64,000 bases of DNA, taken from NCBI GenBank assembly GCA_902168085.1, contig CABHOP010000022.1, forward strand, positions 62,001-126,000, in the 5' to 3' direction. Positions within the stretch are counted from its first letter, which is position 1, and each line of letters starts with the position of its first letter. Shown piece by piece: positions 46,647 through 56,002 of the stretch. The notes beneath the pieces are model-generated. The model searched no databases. It saw only the letters and a program-made list of their open reading frames with translations, and had not been told where the DNA came from. This DNA is from an uncultured Bacteroides sp. Lineage in GTDB: Bacteria > Bacteroidota > Bacteroidia > Chitinophagales > Chitinophagaceae. A program made the position numbers and the translations under genes.

Positions 46647-48923
46647 ATGTCAATTATGAGAACCATTTTTTCAAAATTGTTCCCCATCATTAGTCTTTGT
46701 TTATCGTGGAAGGCTATGGGCCAGGTAGATTCCAACTTAAACGAAATGACGTTGGAGGAGTTGTTAAAAGTAAAAGTAACAACAGCAACCAAAACGCTTC
46801 AAGAGCAGGATATTGCACCAGCAAAAGTGGTACTTATATCTAAAGAACAAATTAAGGCCCGAAACTATCAGTCGCTACTGGATCTGCTTTATGACTTACC
46901 CGGCTTTAAAATAGATGATAAGATTTATTCGGGGTCCCGCAATAGCCTAACTATAAGAGGGATACAAGGGCAGCAGAATTTCTTCATCTTACTTGATGGA
47001 GTAAAAATATCATCGCCCACAAATGAAGCGTTACCCATTATGGAAAACTATCCGCTTCAATTAGCGGAACAGGTAGAAGTAGTATATGGCCCAGCATCTG
47101 CCCTATACGGTGCGGATGCTGTTGCCGGTGTAATTAATATTATTACCAAAAAACTACCTACCGACAGGAAATTGAATCTCAACGCAGCTACATCTGTAGG
47201 ATTGTATGGCTATACTAATAGTACATTATATGCCGCGAAAAGCTGGAATGAGAACTACGGATTTGTTCTCTCTGGACAATATTATTATGATACGCAACCT
47301 GACCTGAGTTCTATCTATAAAGAAGATACACTCCTGAGTGTCACCCACTACAGTACAGGCATCTTCAACACCATTTTCGGGGAACAAAGACCATCAAAAA
47401 CTATTACTCCAAAATATGAAGCGCCCACTACTGCATTTAATATTTATGGTGCATTGCATTTAAATACAACTACAGTCAGCCTCTTTTCAAACTATACCAA
47501 AATACCTAATAGCTGGGGAAACAATACACATAATGCTGTATATAACAAAGATGTGTACATGGCTCAAAGTGTTTCAGGCGTATCGCTTTCAAACCATGAA
47601 ACTTTTAATAAACTAACTATACACTCTACATTAACAGGTACGTATTATAGTTTATCCCCCAAGTCAAACTATAAGAATTTGTATAGTGCTATGAACGCTG
47701 TTTACAAATACTCCATGTCAGTATCTGCGAAAATTGAAGAACAGCTGGAATATAATTTTTCAAAAAAAGTAAACGTAATAGGAGGCGTATCGCATGAACG
47801 TTTTAGCAGTATTCCGCAAAGTGCCGACCTCGAAAGCCCTGTAAACCCTGAAATAAATATTGAAGGTACTTATGCCGGAACATCCACTTACTATCGGCCT
47901 CAGGGTATACCCGCCCAATTTTATCATATAAACTATCATAATAGTGGTGCATATATACAAGGCCAATACACTATGACACCAAAGCTCAACTTCACCCTTG
48001 GGGCCAGGTATGATTATAACTCCAGGTATAAAGAAACTTTTAATCCACGGTTGGGTATTGTATTTAAGGCATCATCCCATACTACTATAAAAGCCCTTTA
48101 CGGATCAGCATTTATGGCGCCTCCCCCTTCTACAGCATTTGTAGTATATGGCACATTTAATACCGCGGACTCAGGCAAAACATATACCTCTTCTTTTCTG
48201 CATCTTGCCAACCCGAAGTTGGGTCCGATACGCTCTCAGAATATTGAACTCAGCGTCAACCATTACCTGACAAATAACTTTTCTATAAGCCTAGAAGGAT
48301 ATTTCACACAGCTTTCGGGGCTATTCACATTTGCAGATGACAACCAGACGACGCGTCTCTATAACAATAGTTTCCTGGGAATACCAGTTGACTACGTAGA
48401 AGTATTTGTTAACGGAGGCACGCAGCGGAACTATGGCGGCACTTTACAATTGAACTATAAAAGCTCAATAGGCAACTTCTTCTTTAACTCTTATTTGTAT
48501 GCCAACTATGTAAATGGCTACCGATATGATTTTTCCGGCCTAAACAACGAATATCATACAGAGCTGCCATTTATATCGCCGTTCAGTGTTCAGGCAGGCA
48601 TAGACGGGAAAATCGGAAAGTTTCAATTTTCGCCAAGGATTATCATTATGAGCCGGCAGAACTTACCGGGAATTAGCGATACGATAGGAACAACGATTAA
48701 ACTGCAAACAATTCCGGGCTATGCATTACTCAACCTCACATTACGATATCAAGCAGCCAAAAAGCTATCTGTGTTTTCTAATATATCGAATGTACTGAAC
48801 CAAAAGTATAGGGCGGTAAGCTATAATATGGACCTGAAAAAAGAAAATACAGATGTACTACACGGACAACCTCAAGACCCGATCAGATTTTTAGTAGGCC
48901 TGAGCTTGTCCATACAAGACTAA
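46647..48923 (+). CDS. TonB-dependent receptor
   Basis: LEELLKVKVTTATKTLQEQDIAPAKVVLISKEQIKARNYQSLLDLLYDLPGFKID...GVKISSPTNEALPIMENYPLQLAEQVEVVYGPASALYGADAVAGVINIITK. Confidence 0.92.
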   Translation: MSIMRTIFSKLFPIISLCLSWKAMGQVDSNLNEMTLEELLKVKVTTATKTLQEQDIAPAKVVLISKEQIKARNYQSLLDLLYDLPGFKIDDKIYSGSRNSLTIRGIQGQQNFFILLDGVKISSPTNEALPIMENYPLQLAEQVEVVYGPASALYGADAVAGVINIITKKLPTDRKLNLNAATSVGLYGYTNSTLYAAKSWNENYGFVLSGQYYYDTQPDLSSIYKEDTLLSVTHYSTGIFNTIFGEQRPSKTITPKYEAPTTAFNIYGALHLNTTTVSLFSNYTKIPNSWGNNTHNAVYNKDVYMAQSVSGVSLSNHETFNKLTIHSTLTGTYYSLSPKSNYKNLYSAMNAVYKYSMSVSAKIEEQLEYNFSKKVNVIGGVSHERFSSIPQSADLESPVNPEINIEGTYAGTSTYYRPQGIPAQFYHINYHNSGAYIQGQYTMTPKLNFTLGARYDYNSRYKETFNPRLGIVFKASSHTTIKALYGSAFMAPPPSTAFVVYGTFNTADSGKTYTSSFLHLANPKLGPIRSQNIELSVNHYLTNNFSISLEGYFTQLSGLFTFADDNQTTRLYNNSFLGIPVDYVEVFVNGGTQRNYGGTLQLNYKSSIGNFFFNSYLYANYVNGYRYDFSGLNNEYHTELPFISPFSVQAGIDGKIGKFQFSPRIIIMSRQNLPGISDTIGTTIKLQTIPGYALLNLTLRYQAAKKLSVFSNISNVLNQKYRAVSYNMDLKKENTDVLHGQPQDPIRFLVGLSLSIQD

Positions 48924-48930
48924 ACTAATT

Positions 48931-50562
48931 ATGAAGGCAAGTTTAAAAAAACGTGTTTGGTTAAGCTTTCTTACGCTAGTATTGCTTTTTATCGTAAATG
49001 GCCTTATCACCATCAGCGCAGTTCATAATATTCAAAAACTATCGCATCGTATTTCTACCAGTGTCGACCCGGCAGAAACACTTTTGCATTCTTTCAAATC
49101 ATTGCTGATAGAATCTAAAATGTATGCAACCAACTGGGTCTTCCTACGCTCGAACGATGAGGACAAGAAAGCATTAAAAAAAATGCATTCAGAGGATTAT
49201 CCAAAATTAAAATCTGCCCTCAACAACTTATTGCCTGAATTAAACAACGATACCATAACCAATGGCTTGAAGAATATTTTTTCAGAATTCGAATCGCTCA
49301 TAAAGGTTGAAGAAGATATCATGCAGCAGCTCGATGAGTTTTCGGATTATGATGACCCGGTAAAAAAAATAATGGCCGAGCAAACTATCGAATATGAAAT
49401 CATTCCGCGAACTGCTAAAATACTGAAGGAACTGGAAACTGTTTCACTTATTGCACACAATATTGAAGTAGCCAGCGATTCGAGAAGAGAAAAATCATCT
49501 GACAATCTTACTTTTTTTATTATTGCATTGTCCATTTCTGTAATCATCATAGGCATCGTGTTATCTGCATTGTTCAGCAGGTCGATAACAAACCCAATTA
49601 ACCAAATTGAAGCTATTATATGGGATTTAGGAAAGGGGCTGGCAAACAAAGTTACTTATAAGGGTGCGGATGAGGAGATTGACCAAATGATACAATCGGT
49701 AAACAATCTATCGGATAAAATACAGGAAACTGCTGCTTTTGCAGTAGCTATAGGGAACAGAAACTATACAGTCCCGTATTTACCATTGAGCGATGGAGAC
49801 AAATTAGGCAAAGCACTACTGACGATGCGCGATAACATTCGCACAAGTGAAGAAGAATTACTTAAAACTACTTCCAGCCTGATACAACGCAACAAGGCAC
49901 TTGAGCAATACACGTTTATCGTTTCTCATAACTTACGGGCACCAGTGGCAACAATAATTGGCCTGGCAGAACTGTTGCCTGCAGACCAGGTAGAGGATAA
50001 AGACGCATCAGTGATATTACAGGGCGTAAAAGAAGCCGCCCAAAAACTGGATAGGGTTATTCATGACCTCAATCGCATACTGGAAGTGAGACAACAGGTT
50101 TATGAAGGTTCAGAAAAGGTTTCCCTTTCCAGGATAGCAGAAGATACGAAACAGTTATTTCAAAATATCATACAACAGGAAGGCATCATTTTAGAATGGG
50201 ATTTTTCGCAAATAGATACAATCAACAGCGTTAAAAGTTATATAGAAAGTATTTTTTACAACATCATATCCAACAGTATAAAATACAGGCGTGCCGATGT
50301 GGTTTTAAAAATCGACATACAGAGCCAACTGAAAAAGGATAAAATAATATTATCATTCACAGATAATGGCAAAGGAATCGACACTGAAAAGAATAGCGAA
50401 AAACTCTTTCGCCTCTATGAACGGTTTGATACTTCTATTGAAGGAAAAGGCATGGGTATGTATATGATGAAGGCACAAGTAGATAGCCTGAATGGAAATA
50501 TAGCTGTACAAAGTGCTTTAGATAAGGGAACTCAAATAACAATAGAGCTACCGCTCACTTAG
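48931..50562 (+). CDS. Membrane sensor histidine kinase (sensor-HAMP-HK)
   Basis: TM, HAMP-like FSRSITNPINQIEAII, FIVSHNLRAPVATIIGLAELLP, ISNSIKYRRADV, FTDNGKGIDTEKNSEKLF. Confidence 0.9.
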   Translation: MKASLKKRVWLSFLTLVLLFIVNGLITISAVHNIQKLSHRISTSVDPAETLLHSFKSLLIESKMYATNWVFLRSNDEDKKALKKMHSEDYPKLKSALNNLLPELNNDTITNGLKNIFSEFESLIKVEEDIMQQLDEFSDYDDPVKKIMAEQTIEYEIIPRTAKILKELETVSLIAHNIEVASDSRREKSSDNLTFFIIALSISVIIIGIVLSALFSRSITNPINQIEAIIWDLGKGLANKVTYKGADEEIDQMIQSVNNLSDKIQETAAFAVAIGNRNYTVPYLPLSDGDKLGKALLTMRDNIRTSEEELLKTTSSLIQRNKALEQYTFIVSHNLRAPVATIIGLAELLPADQVEDKDASVILQGVKEAAQKLDRVIHDLNRILEVRQQVYEGSEKVSLSRIAEDTKQLFQNIIQQEGIILEWDFSQIDTINSVKSYIESIFYNIISNSIKYRRADVVLKIDIQSQLKKDKIILSFTDNGKGIDTEKNSEKLFRLYERFDTSIEGKGMGMYMMKAQVDSLNGNIAVQSALDKGTQITIELPLT

Positions 50563-50569
50563 ATTTCCA

Positions 50570-50845
50570 TTAAACAACTTTACTCAATACTTTTCCTAAC
50601 GCTTTGCTGGTATTTGTAGGCTGTTGTAATGAAACATCTATCCAATCTGTATCCTGAAACTTTACAATTATCTCCTCTCCGAATTGTGTGATGCATCTGT
50701 AGATGTTGCCATTGGTCGTTTTTAAAATATAAACATCAAAAAAGGTTTTAAATCCGCACAGGATATACATAAGCCTTTCATGAACAATAAACGGCATAGC
50801 AGCGGTACTAGGTAATAATGTTTTGGTCTGTGTCACCCTTTGCAT
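50570..50845 (-). CDS. Hypothetical small protein (91 aa)
   Basis: ORF with -7-like CATCTTTG and FNR-like tandem boxes upstream. Confidence 0.5.
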   Translation of the reverse strand: MQRVTQTKTLLPSTAAMPFIVHERLMYILCGFKTFFDVYILKTTNGNIYRCITQFGEEIIVKFQDTDWIDVSLQQPTNTSKALGKVLSKVV

Positions 50846-50874
50846 ATTGCAATGTTTTGGATAGTGATATATTG

Positions 50875-50939
50875 CAAAGATGTAGTAACCACGGGCACAT
50901 TACAATGACAGTCATCAACCCGCAGAAGATTGCGGTCAA
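50875..50939 (-). promoter_or_regulatory. Promoter of 91-aa ORF: box TTGATGACTGTCAT (minus strand, 50905-50918), upstream degenerate box TTGACCGCAATCTT (50926-50939), -7 CATCTTTG (50875-50882)
   Basis: Centres 21 bp apart; proximal centre to -7 octamer 29.5 bp. Confidence 0.5.
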
Positions 50940-50976
50940 TCATTTACTATTCAAAATCAGGAAGTAGTTGAAATGA

Positions 50977-52035
50977 TCAATTCAGCATATTAACCAGTTT
51001 GGGTTCATTAAGTATGATAATATTGCCTTGTTGAATATCAATAATTTTTTCATCCCGGAAATCACCTAAGGTCCTGATAAACGATTCTTTCGCAGTACCT
51101 GCAATACTTGCCAGGCTATCTCGGTCTACATCTATCACCACCTGCTTATCGTCCGATGTTTTATATTTCTTATATATCATAAGCAGCGTATTAGCTACTT
51201 TTTTCCGCAATGAGCTATAAGCCAGCTGTAGTAGCTGTTGCTTCTTCTCTTCAATATTACCTGCCAGAAGCTGTAAAAACTTCATCAGAACTTCTTTATC
51301 ATTATTGAGCAAAACATCGAATTCCTTTTTAGGGATAACAACAATTTCCGAATCTTCAATAGTTTCTGCAGATTCCTGATATTTATTCCCTTCAATTAAA
51401 GCAGCATAGCCAAAAAACTCTCCCTTACCATATAAACTGGTGGTAAATTGCTTGCCTTCTTCATTGACCTTATATTCCTTGATGGTTCCGTTCTGTATAT
51501 AAAAAAGGTGCGCAGGGTGGCTTTTGGCAGAATAGATAGTGACCCCCTTATTGTACATATTCGGCTCATAGTCCGCAATAAGTTTATCCAATGCCTCTTT
51601 CCCCTGAATTTTATTTACCAGAGTTTTAAGTCCTTGTATGCCTCCGGAAAATTTTGATTCCAGAATAGCTGCCTTTTTCAGCCTTTGTTCAACAGCAGTA
51701 AGCAGTTCCGTATCGTTGAAGGGTTTTGTAATGTAATCGTCGGCACCGTATTCCATACCTTTTCTTATCTCATCGCGTTCCGTTTTTGCACTTAAGAATA
51801 TAAATGGAATATGCTGGGTTTGGGGGTTTTTCTGCAGCACATTAATGACACCATAACCATCCATTACAGGCATCAGTATATCACATATGATAATGTCCGG
51901 TTTATGTTCGATAGCAATAGCAACACCTTCTCTACCATTTTCGGCTGTCAATACTTTATAGTTGGCAAACTCTAATGTTTCGGCGGTATTTTTTCTCAGG
52001 TCAGCGTTGTCTTCAATTAGTAATATTGTTTTCAT
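50977..52035 (-). CDS. Response regulator receiver - cNMP-binding - CRP/FNR HTH fusion (REC-CRP copy 2)
   Basis: ILLIEDNADLRKNTAETLEFAN...DIIICDILMPVMDGYG; SLYGKGEFFGYAALIEGNKY; VDRDSLASIAGTAKESFIRTLGDFRDEKII. Confidence 0.92.
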   Translation of the reverse strand: MKTILLIEDNADLRKNTAETLEFANYKVLTAENGREGVAIAIEHKPDIIICDILMPVMDGYGVINVLQKNPQTQHIPFIFLSAKTERDEIRKGMEYGADDYITKPFNDTELLTAVEQRLKKAAILESKFSGGIQGLKTLVNKIQGKEALDKLIADYEPNMYNKGVTIYSAKSHPAHLFYIQNGTIKEYKVNEEGKQFTTSLYGKGEFFGYAALIEGNKYQESAETIEDSEIVVIPKKEFDVLLNNDKEVLMKFLQLLAGNIEEKKQQLLQLAYSSLRKKVANTLLMIYKKYKTSDDKQVVIDVDRDSLASIAGTAKESFIRTLGDFRDEKIIDIQQGNIIILNEPKLVNMLN

Positions 52036-53186
52036 GTCAAATTCTGTTTGGGCAATGAAATATGAAATTCTGTCCCTACATTAAGTTGGCTTTTATACTG
52101 TATTTTCCCGTTCATAAGTTCAACATACTTTGCCACAATGTATAATCCAAGCCCTGTGCCCTGAATGCTAACTGCATTATCGCCTCTGAAAAACCGTTCA
52201 AACAAATGTTTTTGGTCTACTTCAGATATACCGATGCCATTATCTTTAACTGTTAACGTATACTCAGATGCTGTGTTGCTGGTCTTAACCTCAATAACAG
52301 AACCGGCTTTTGAAAATTTAATTGCATTAGAAAGTAGGTTGACCAGTATATTTCTGTACAAAGAAACAGACGTAACTACAGATGGGCTACCTTGGTGTGA
52401 ATACCGGATAACATGGTCGGCGGCGATAGTGGAATTCATGTCGGTGATGATAGTTTCTGTCAGTTTCAGAATATCTACATCTGAATACTGTACATGCGTT
52501 TGACCATCTTCCAGTTTGCTAACAGAAAGAAAATCGTTTAAAATTTCTGTAAGTGCCGAAACGGAAGACCTGATACGACTAATATGTTCGTCTCTCTTTT
52601 CCTGCTCTTCTGTTTTAGTATATTTAGAAAGCAGGTTGATAGACGACAGAATAATACTAAGCGGTGTACGAAATTCATGAGATGCAAAAGACACAAACCG
52701 GGACTTTATTTCTCCAAGCTCCATTTCCTTTTTAAGCGCCTCGTTGAGCAATAATGTACGCTCGTAAACCTTGTGTTCTAATTCAGCATGCAGGCCAAGG
52801 ATAACTTCTTTTGAAATAGGCTTAACGATGTAGTCAACAACATACTGGCTAGAAAAAGCCCGCTCCTTATCCTTGATATTGGGGGATGATGAAACTATTA
52901 ATATCCGGTACTTATCTCTTATTTCATTCTCCAGTTGATTAAAATGCTCCAGGAACTCCCAACCATTCATATCGGGCATGTTAATGTCCAAAAAAATGAG
53001 CTGAAGGCCATCGTCAGTACTTTTGTTTTCCTGAATATGTTTAAGAACTGTTATAGCGGAGTCCACCAGGATGACCTCCTGGGCAAAGTCATATTTCTTG
53101 ATAAACTTTTCTGCGATAATGCGGTCTACATCCGTATCATCTATTACAATTACCCGCTTGTATTTATAGCTCTTATTCTGATCCAA
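52032..53186 (-). CDS. Response-regulator/histidine-kinase hybrid
   Basis: REC VIVIDDTDVDRIIAEKFI...LIFLDINMPDMNGWEF; HK FVSFASHEFRTPLSIILSSINLL, GTGLGLYIVAKYVELM. Confidence 0.92.
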   Translation of the reverse strand: MDQNKSYKYKRVIVIDDTDVDRIIAEKFIKKYDFAQEVILVDSAITVLKHIQENKSTDDGLQLIFLDINMPDMNGWEFLEHFNQLENEIRDKYRILIVSSSPNIKDKERAFSSQYVVDYIVKPISKEVILGLHAELEHKVYERTLLLNEALKKEMELGEIKSRFVSFASHEFRTPLSIILSSINLLSKYTKTEEQEKRDEHISRIRSSVSALTEILNDFLSVSKLEDGQTHVQYSDVDILKLTETIITDMNSTIAADHVIRYSHQGSPSVVTSVSLYRNILVNLLSNAIKFSKAGSVIEVKTSNTASEYTLTVKDNGIGISEVDQKHLFERFFRGDNAVSIQGTGLGLYIVAKYVELMNGKIQYKSQLNVGTEFHISLPKQNLT

Positions 53187-53284
53187 TTCTTATGTTTATT
53201 CAAGTGACCTTCTAAAATTACATATAAATATAATTTTTTCGAGTTGCAGGAATTTCCTCTTTACACGCAATGTATGCTGCATTG

Positions 53285-54397
53285 TTATGCAGCGTTGGGT
53301 ATTTCTACTTCAAATACAGTTCCCTCCCCTAGCTCAGACTGCACTTGTATCGTTCCTTTCAATTTTTCTACCGTATCTTTTACCATATACAAACCAAGAC
53401 CTGAGCCTGATACATCGGCTGATATGCGAAAGAACATGTCGAATATCTTTTGCAAATTTTCCTTTCCAATCCCTATACCATTGTCCCTTACTATAATCTT
53501 GGCATAGCCGGGCGATAAAGCAATATGTACCTCTACCACAGGCGCAGATGATTGAGGATTATAATACCGGCACGCGTTGGAGATAAGATTATTCAATATA
53601 GTGACTATCCCGTTTGAGTTGGAATAAAAAGGGGCATCGCCTACTATTTCAGTTTTAATAGCAACATTTGAAACATGTCCATTCATGAATCTTAAATTGC
53701 TGACCACGTCATCCAGCAATTCTTTAAACTCTATTTGTTCAATCTTATCTCCAGCTTTTACATTCTTTGAATAACTAAGGATATCCTGAATAAATCTGTC
53801 AAGTTTATTTACACTTGTTTTTATCAGGGAAAAACTATTTAGCACCTCGGTGTCAGACACTTCCAGTTCTGAATAATTGATGATTCCCAGTATGGATGCC
53901 AATGGTGCCCTCAGATCGTGAGCTACACCATATACAAACTTATCAAGCTGCTCATTGGCTTTTCTCAATTCTTCATTATGCTTTTTCAGATTTTCTTCTT
54001 TATCAATATACTTTGTGATATCGTGCCATGTCACAATTACGCCTTCTACTGCAGGGTCGTTCAACGCGTTTTTAAACGCGCATTCGCACCACATGTATTG
54101 ACCATTCCCTTTTCTGATTCTGCATACCGCTTTTTGTGGCATTTCCCCAGTGTAGCTAGTATTCTGAATACGCTCTAAAAATGGTTTGATATCGTCGGGG
54201 TGCACGATATTTTTTATATGTATACCGGTTATTTCTTCTTGTAAATAATCCAAAGCTTGCATTACAGAATTATTTGCAAATAGTATAGTCATATCTTCAT
54301 CTACAATAACAGCCATACCAGGTAAACAATTCAATAGCCAATGGTTTTCATATTTTGCAGCTGCATCTCTCATATTATCCGGCAAGTTTAAAAGCAT
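53285..54397 (-). CDS. PAS-domain sensor histidine kinase
   Basis: PAS/PAC, FVYGVAHDLRAPLASILGIINY, ISNACRYYNPQ, RDNGIGIGKENLQKIFDMFFR. Confidence 0.92.
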   Translation of the reverse strand: MLLNLPDNMRDAAAKYENHWLLNCLPGMAVIVDEDMTILFANNSVMQALDYLQEEITGIHIKNIVHPDDIKPFLERIQNTSYTGEMPQKAVCRIRKGNGQYMWCECAFKNALNDPAVEGVIVTWHDITKYIDKEENLKKHNEELRKANEQLDKFVYGVAHDLRAPLASILGIINYSELEVSDTEVLNSFSLIKTSVNKLDRFIQDILSYSKNVKAGDKIEQIEFKELLDDVVSNLRFMNGHVSNVAIKTEIVGDAPFYSNSNGIVTILNNLISNACRYYNPQSSAPVVEVHIALSPGYAKIIVRDNGIGIGKENLQKIFDMFFRISADVSGSGLGLYMVKDTVEKLKGTIQVQSELGEGTVFEVEIPNAA

Positions 54398-54418
54398 ACA
54401 TGAAAAAACTTAATGATA

Positions 54419-54483
54419 CAAAGTAAAGCTGAAACAATGAAAAAGGAATTGATTTAGGTCAATCCCCGACTTATTACGATCAA
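54419..54483 (-). promoter_or_regulatory. Promoter of PAS-HK: box TTGACCTAAATCAA (minus; 54449-54462), upstream degenerate box TTGATCGTAATAAG (54470-54483), -7 TTACTTTG (54419-54426)
   Basis: Centres 21 bp apart; proximal centre to -7 octamer 29.5 bp. Confidence 0.55.
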
Positions 54484-54600
54484 TCGCCCCACCTCAATTC
54501 TTCCAATATTCAATACGGTTTTCTATGAGTTTATTGCTATGGTGCGTGTTTGAATTCTTTAACCTTAGGCAAGCCGCCATGCGTGTTCCATAATGTAGCT

Positions 54601-54632
54601 TAATAAAAAAGCCGGCTTGAGAACAAGCCAGC
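54601..54632 (-). terminator. Rho-independent terminator of predicted sRNA (GCTGGCTTG-TTCT-CAAGCCGGC-TTTTTT)
   Basis: 9-bp stem with one G-U pair and T6 on the minus strand. Confidence 0.75.
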
Positions 54633-54688
54633 CCCTATAAACCCTATCACCATGAAAACTTCTTTATTAGAATTTCTTTTGATTTTCT
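54604..54688 (-). ncRNA. Predicted ~85-nt small RNA
   Basis: -7-like AACCTTTG (54693-54700), strong FNR-like boxes upstream, rho-independent terminator at end, no convincing ORF in this orientation. Confidence 0.5.
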
Positions 54689-54692
54689 ACTG

Positions 54693-54757
54693 CAAAGGTT
54701 AGGCAAGATTTACTTAAATACATTGATTAAAATCATTACAAGATTGATGGTTATCAA
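54693..54757 (-). promoter_or_regulatory. sRNA promoter: boxes ATGATTTTAATCAA (minus; 54723-54736) and TTGATAACCATCAA (54744-54757), -7 AACCTTTG (54693-54700)
   Basis: Centres 21 bp apart; proximal centre to -7 octamer 29.5 bp; distal box is a perfect TTGAT-N4-ATCAA. Confidence 0.6.
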
Positions 54758-55012
54758 TATTCGCTTTATCAACCGATAAAAAGACACATAAAAACCTCAT
54801 AATAAGCGCGTTATAAGAAATTTAAAATAGTCTGCTAATCTTTGCTGCTATTTGCTTTTAATTTATAACGATATCTTTTGCTACAGTTTTTCTTCTTTCA
54901 TTAAATAAGCATTTATGTCTGTTATTGCTTTCTATAATAAGCTTACAATACTGCACTATTGCCTATCCTAATATCAACTGTACTATTATAAGATGGGTAT
55001 GATTTGAAACAG

Positions 55013-55078
55013 ATGATTAACATCATATAAAACCTTAATAAAGGTCATTTTTGTCCTTTATTTGCCATTTTAGCTTTG
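55013..55078 (+). promoter_or_regulatory. Promoter of first nos-cluster gene: boxes ATGATTAACATCAT (55013-55026) and degenerate TTAATAAAGGTCAT (55035-55048); -7 candidates CATTTTTG (55046-55053) and TAGCTTTG (55071-55078)
   Basis: Centres 22 bp apart; proximal degenerate box is 29.5 bp from TAGCTTTG, distal box 26.5 bp from CATTTTTG. Confidence 0.5.
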
Positions 55079-55082
55079 TTAT

Positions 55083-55991
55083 GTGAAAAAGCTAATAACC
55101 TTCAGCCTCGCACTTCTTCCTTATATCACAACAGCCTGCGCGGTTTGCGGTGGTTCAGCAAGTAACCAGAATATGGCTGTACAACCACAGTTTTACAAAC
55201 ATTTTGCAGGCATACAATATCAGTATCGCTCATTTAACAGTACGCACCCCGCTGATGATGGTGATGCCAGTCATTCTAATGAACAATACAATACCGTGCA
55301 GGTATGGGGTAGGTATAACATTGGCAACCGGTTACGACTATTTGCCTTTATACCCTATATATCTAACATTCATGAAGAAGATGGGAAGAAAACTAATTGC
55401 AGTGGCCTGGGTGATATAAGTTTCCTCGGCAATATACGCGTGCTGAGCTTGAAACAACCAAGCAATGACTGGCAACATGATTTGCAAATAGGTGGGGGCT
55501 TAAAATTACCTACTGGCCACTACAATAAAGAGTCCATACTTCGTGGAGATAATTTACCCAATATGCAACCCGGTACAAAATCGTGGGATGTAACAGCCAA
55601 TACCATATACACTGCGCGCTACAAATCATTAGGTGGTACGATAGATGCATCTTATACCATTGTGACGCCCAATGCGGATGACTACAAATTTGGTAACAGG
55701 CTGAGCACAGGGGTATCTGTATTTTACTGGTGGCAAACCAAGAAGTGTACCATTTTGCCGCAAGGCGGTGTAAGGCTGGATGCTACCGGGGGCGACTATG
55801 AATATTACTCGCGAAATATAAAAAGTGATATGACAGGCGGACAGCAGCTATATATATCTGCCGGCATCCAGGCCTATTACAAATTTACGGGGATACAATT
55901 TTTATACTATATACCGGTTTACCAGCATTATGCCGACGGACTTGTAAAAAGCAAGTCACGCGCAGAAACAGGCATCTATTTCCTTTTTTAA
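55083..55991 (+). CDS. Outer-membrane-type protein with N-terminal CxxC (GTG start)
   Basis: Signal peptide then ACAVCGGSASNQNM; beta-barrel-like C-terminal segment. Confidence 0.6.
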   Translation: MKKLITFSLALLPYITTACAVCGGSASNQNMAVQPQFYKHFAGIQYQYRSFNSTHPADDGDASHSNEQYNTVQVWGRYNIGNRLRLFAFIPYISNIHEEDGKKTNCSGLGDISFLGNIRVLSLKQPSNDWQHDLQIGGGLKLPTGHYNKESILRGDNLPNMQPGTKSWDVTANTIYTARYKSLGGTIDASYTIVTPNADDYKFGNRLSTGVSVFYWWQTKKCTILPQGGVRLDATGGDYEYYSRNIKSDMTGGQQLYISAGIQAYYKFTGIQFLYYIPVYQHYADGLVKSKSRAETGIYFLF

Positions 55992-56002
55992 AAACAACAC
56001 AA

